A DNA stretch of 9,079 bases from Calditrichota bacterium (lineage in GTDB: Bacteria; Zixibacteria; MSB-5A5; GN15; FEB-12). Position 1 is the stretch's first letter; the number at the start of each line of letters is the position of its first letter. Under the pieces are notes generated by a model that was not told the origin of the DNA, did not search any database, and saw nothing but the letters and a program-made list of their open reading frames with translations. The position numbers and the translations under genes were made by a program. This document shows positions 6,728 to 9,079 of this stretch, piece by piece. The DNA lies in the NCBI GenBank assembly GCA_030641085.1, contig DAOWIC010000015.1:1-9079 (forward strand), read 5' to 3'.

Positions 6728-7753
6728 TTGAGTAAAACGCTTTATGTCGTCATCGGTTGTGACACTGATCCGGACCGTGATTACTTTCTCAACGACACGC
6801 CATCGGACAGCCTCGGCTGGCGCGGCATGCTGGAGGGTATCCCCCGCGCCAAGGAGAAGCTGGCAACGCTGACCGACAGTGACGGCCACGCGCCGGTTTT
6901 CACCTGGCTGCTTCGAGTCGACCATCAGGTGAAAGAGATTCACGGTGCGTACAATCATGTCCTGGCTGCGAATCATGATTTCCTGCTCGAGGTCGAAAAG
7001 AGCGGTGATGAACTGGGATGGCACCCGCATTTCTGGTGCTACGACGAAAACAAAAAGGCATGGCGACAGAACCATGAAGATACCGACTGGCAACTGACAA
7101 TGCTGGCCGAGGCGCACGCCGCTTTTCAGGAGGTGCTGCCCGGTCGTCCGGTGAGCGCCCGCATGGGCTGGGGGTACCACAACAACCGCACGATGGCCGC
7201 ACTGGACAAGCTGGGAATAAAGGTCGAACTGAGCGGACTTCCCGGACTGCGGATCCTTCCTGCGAAAAACTCCGGACCGCTCTCGAATTTCTTCGACTGG
7301 CACAACAGCCCGGACCACTGCTACCGTCCATCGGCAGCCAATTACCGCCGCCCGGCCTCCGAGGGCGAGCCGAGTCTTGGGTTGCTTGTTGTGCCCAACC
7401 TGGTGTCGCGGTCGTTGTTGCCCGGCTTGGTGAGCGGATTGGTGCTGGCGAAAAAGATGAAGGATATCAGGCAGATCGGCTATGCCCTGACTCGCCCGGC
7501 CTACATGGCCACGATCACGGTCAAGCCGGTGCTGTTCAAACCGATGCTGGCCCAGATGAAAAGAAGCCTGAAACGTCATGGCAACTTCATCTATCTCACG
7601 CCGCTGCATCCGGACGAACTGATCGACAATATCCACCCGGCCTACTCGCTGGAGTTCATGGCGGAAAATATCCGGTCGATCCTCAAGTTGGCCGAAAGGA
7701 TGGAGCGACGGGTGAAGTTTATCAAGGCGCAGGATATACTCAAGTTTGTATAA
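6728..7753 (+). CDS. NodB-fold polysaccharide deacetylase-like protein
   Basis: The protein has 341 residues and probably belongs to the carbohydrate esterase 4 / NodB superfamily, whose members remove N-acetyl groups from glycans with a bound metal. TTG at 6728 is the start, with GGGAG (6716-6720) 7 bases before it. No signal peptide is visible, so it would act in the cytoplasm, for example on a lipid-linked sugar precursor. Visible elements are GCDTDPDRD (10-18) in the first strand; FTWLLRVD (58-65), with D65 a candidate metal ligand; GWHPHFW (97-103), with H99 and H101 standing for the HxxH-type metal site; SARMGWGYHNN (143-153), with R145 in the place of the RxPYG motif; and TPLHPDELI (291-299), with H294 as the late catalytic histidine. 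The usual TFDDG is absent, and a 50-residue insert (about 176-225) precedes the last strand. Activity is inferred. It lies between the GNAT gene and the membrane protein gene in one strand-wise cluster. Confidence 0.7.
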   Translation: MSKTLYVVIGCDTDPDRDYFLNDTPSDSLGWRGMLEGIPRAKEKLATLTDSDGHAPVFTWLLRVDHQVKEIHGAYNHVLAANHDFLLEVEKSGDELGWHPHFWCYDENKKAWRQNHEDTDWQLTMLAEAHAAFQEVLPGRPVSARMGWGYHNNRTMAALDKLGIKVELSGLPGLRILPAKNSGPLSNFFDWHNSPDHCYRPSAANYRRPASEGEPSLGLLVVPNLVSRSLLPGLVSGLVLAKKMKDIRQIGYALTRPAYMATITVKPVLFKPMLAQMKRSLKRHGNFIYLTPLHPDELIDNIHPAYSLEFMAENIRSILKLAERMERRVKFIKAQDILKFV

Positions 7754-7784
7754 ATTATCGTTACGTTAGTGTAACCGAATCGCC

Positions 7785-7798
7785 GGAGAGAGAGAATC
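7785..7798 (+). promoter_or_regulatory. Shine-Dalgarno site followed by ATC instead of a canonical start
   Basis: GGAG (7785-7788, in a purine run to 7795) is followed after 7 bases by ATC (7796-7798), in frame with the membrane protein gene whose first ATG is at 7835. The ATG itself has no ribosome binding site. Starting at ATC would add 13 residues (IETTVETQKRPRT), a polar, basic stretch normal before a first membrane helix. Either the ATC is used, or the base is an error or mutation for ATG. Confidence 0.45.
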
Positions 7799-7834
7799 GA
7801 GACCACTGTCGAAACCCAAAAGCGACCCCGTACG

Positions 7835-8770
7835 ATGAAATCAATCGCCATCACGGCATTGAAATTCGTTCTGGCTGCGCTGGTCATATACTTCGCCGGT
7901 CGACAACTGGTTGTCAACTGGGCCGAGGTTTCGCAATATGACTGGACGCTCAACCCGGTGTTGCTGGCGCTATCGGTTTTTTTCCACCTGATTACGTTTG
8001 TGGTCTTCTCCAAATCGTGGTGCATCTTAATGACCGCCTTCGGTTACCGAATTCCGGTCAGGTACGGCTTCAAGGTGGCCTACCTGACTAATCTCGGCCG
8101 ATATATCCCCGGCAAAATCTGGCCGGTCTTCGGCATGGTCTACCTGTTGAACCAGATCGATGTCAAGAAAGAGGTCGCCTTTGCCTCGTGGGGGATCGCG
8201 ACTATTCTGGGTATCCCGCCCGCATTTCTGGTAGCGTTCATCACTGTCTATTTTCATCCTGAGATGGTCTCGAAGATTCTCGGTGAGGGTGTTGGCGTCG
8301 GATCGCTGATCGCCCTGCTCGTTATCTTTACCGCCTCGGCGGTGCTAATCTTCTGGCCACAGCGGACTATCGCTCTCTACAACTGGACGCTGCGCCTTTT
8401 GCGCCGTCCGCCGGTCCAACTGAAGCTCGACAAAAAGGTTGCCCTCGCTGTATACCTGGGATATTTTGTCTCCTGGATCTGCTACGGCATATCTTTTTAC
8501 ACCCTGATGCACGCCGTCATGGACAATCCGGCAATCCCGGTGATTGCTGGTATCGGTGCGTTTGTGCTCGCCTACGAGATCGGCTACCTGACGGTTTTTG
8601 CGCCGGGCGGACTCGGAGCGCGGGAACTGGTGCTTATCACAGTGCTGACGCCGTTTCTCGGTCCGGTCGCCGCCGGTATGGCGGTCGCGGCCCGCATTTG
8701 GAATCTGGTGACTGAGTTTATCGCGGCGTTGATTGCCCTGTTGATAAAATTCGATAAGAACAAGGAGTGA
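7835..8770 (+). CDS. Lysylphosphatidylglycerol synthase TM / AglD-family membrane protein
   Basis: Inner-membrane protein of 311 residues belonging to the family of the MprF N-terminal flippase half, UPF0104 and AglD (PF03706). Family members flip or modify lipids or transfer sugars to lipid carriers. The sequence shows about seven or eight hydrophobic segments (roughly 7-25, 42-62, 117-141, 155-175, 204-226, 233-255, 262-285, 287-305). Two family signatures are intact: LGRYIPGKIW at 87-96, and GYLTVFAPGGLGARE at 250-264, the PGGxGxRE motif. The soluble lysyl-transfer domain of full MprF is absent, and the length fits stand-alone members. ATG at 7835 lacks a ribosome binding site; translation may begin at ATC 7796. 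The gap to the deacetylase-like gene is 81 bases with only a weak GTTAC/GTAAC hairpin (7760-7775), so transcription probably runs through. Its AAGGAGTGA end supplies the ribosome binding site of the next gene. Confidence 0.88.
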   Translation: MKSIAITALKFVLAALVIYFAGRQLVVNWAEVSQYDWTLNPVLLALSVFFHLITFVVFSKSWCILMTAFGYRIPVRYGFKVAYLTNLGRYIPGKIWPVFGMVYLLNQIDVKKEVAFASWGIATILGIPPAFLVAFITVYFHPEMVSKILGEGVGVGSLIALLVIFTASAVLIFWPQRTIALYNWTLRLLRRPPVQLKLDKKVALAVYLGYFVSWICYGISFYTLMHAVMDNPAIPVIAGIGAFVLAYEIGYLTVFAPGGLGARELVLITVLTPFLGPVAAGMAVAARIWNLVTEFIAALIALLIKFDKNKE

Positions 8771-8773
8771 CTT

Positions 8774-9079
8774 TTGGCCAGGAAATCAAAACCCTCGACC
8801 ACCCCAAAGCCGCGCAAGAAAGTATTCGATCCCGAAAGCTCTCCTTATTTCACGCCGGTCGCCTTCGCTGTCCTGTTGATCGGCATGATGATCCTGTTCA
8901 AAGATTTCATCTTCTCCGATAAGATATTTTTCAGCCCCGACATGGTACAGGCCGGTATCTTCTTCCGCTCGTTCTATGTCAATTTCGTCTGGGCGCACGG
9001 CGCCGTGCCGCAATGGAATCCGTATATCTTCGGCGGCCTGCCGTTTGTGGAGGCGTTTCACGGTGATTTGTTCTACCCG
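8774..9079 (+). CDS. YfhO-like large membrane protein (GT-C type), 3' end outside the window
   Basis: Only the first 102 codons are present, open to the window edge. TTG at 8774 is the start: AGGAG (8763-8767) lies 6 bases upstream inside the last codons of the preceding gene, which points to translational coupling. Residues 1-19 are polar and very basic (ARKSKPSTTPKPRKK), then a hydrophobic segment at about 28-42 is the first membrane helix. The following segment, SPDMVQAGIFFRSF (about 55-68), then VPQWNPYIFGGLPF (about 79-92) and GDLFYP at the edge, matches the first periplasmic loop of YfhO and related GT-C membrane proteins: the PxWNPxxFGGxPF...GDxxYP pattern. Such proteins are long multi-pass enzymes thought to transfer sugars from polyprenyl-phosphate donors outside the cytoplasmic membrane. 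The exact role cannot be judged from this fragment. Confidence 0.78.
   Translation, partial: MARKSKPSTTPKPRKKVFDPESSPYFTPVAFAVLLIGMMILFKDFIFSDKIFFSPDMVQAGIFFRSFYVNFVWAHGAVPQWNPYIFGGLPFVEAFHGDLFYP

Noticed and set aside
7760..7775. GTTAC/GTAAC hairpin as a terminator after the deacetylase-like gene
   Set aside because: The stem has five AT-containing pairs and no T run follows, so it is unlikely to stop transcription.

Overview
The window looks like a chromosomal segment from an uncultured Gram-negative bacterium, most plausibly of the FCB superphylum and perhaps Candidatus Zixibacteria. This is inference from protein style. There is an outer-membrane beta-barrel, there are lipoproteins built from DNRLRE-like and SbsA-type Ig (Big_5) domains, and one secreted protein carries a C-terminal 'TIGYWKTH...GPGHC' module that I associate with that kind of genome. 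No rRNA, tRNA, mobile element or CRISPR array is visible.

The left 3.7 kb is on the minus strand. It holds a secreted repeat protein cut off by the window edge (start 685), a lipoprotein with a DNRLRE-like region and the GYWKTH module (854-1960, with a strong terminator at 798-827), a 417-base stretch without a convincing gene (1976-2392), and an alginate-export-like outer-membrane barrel (2393-3697). The barrel is transcribed divergently from a plus-strand lipoprotein with two Big_5 domains, a further Ig-like domain and a C-terminal domain of unknown role (3918-5543).

The right part (5701 to the end) is a compact plus-strand cluster: a GNAT-type acyltransferase, a NodB-fold polysaccharide deacetylase-like protein, a multi-pass protein of the lysylphosphatidylglycerol synthase TM / AglD family, and the start of a YfhO-like GT-C membrane protein. 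Gaps are short (31, 81 and 3 bases), and the last gene's ribosome binding site lies in the end of the gene before it. Together these read as an envelope glycan or glycolipid modification unit: acyl transfer, deacetylation, membrane flipping or transfer, and lipid-linked glycosyl transfer. This is a reading of family membership and is not demonstrated.

The start codons are unusual. Four of eight genes appear to start at TTG, and two genes have a good Shine-Dalgarno sequence with a near-cognate codon (ATC or ATA) at the right distance.
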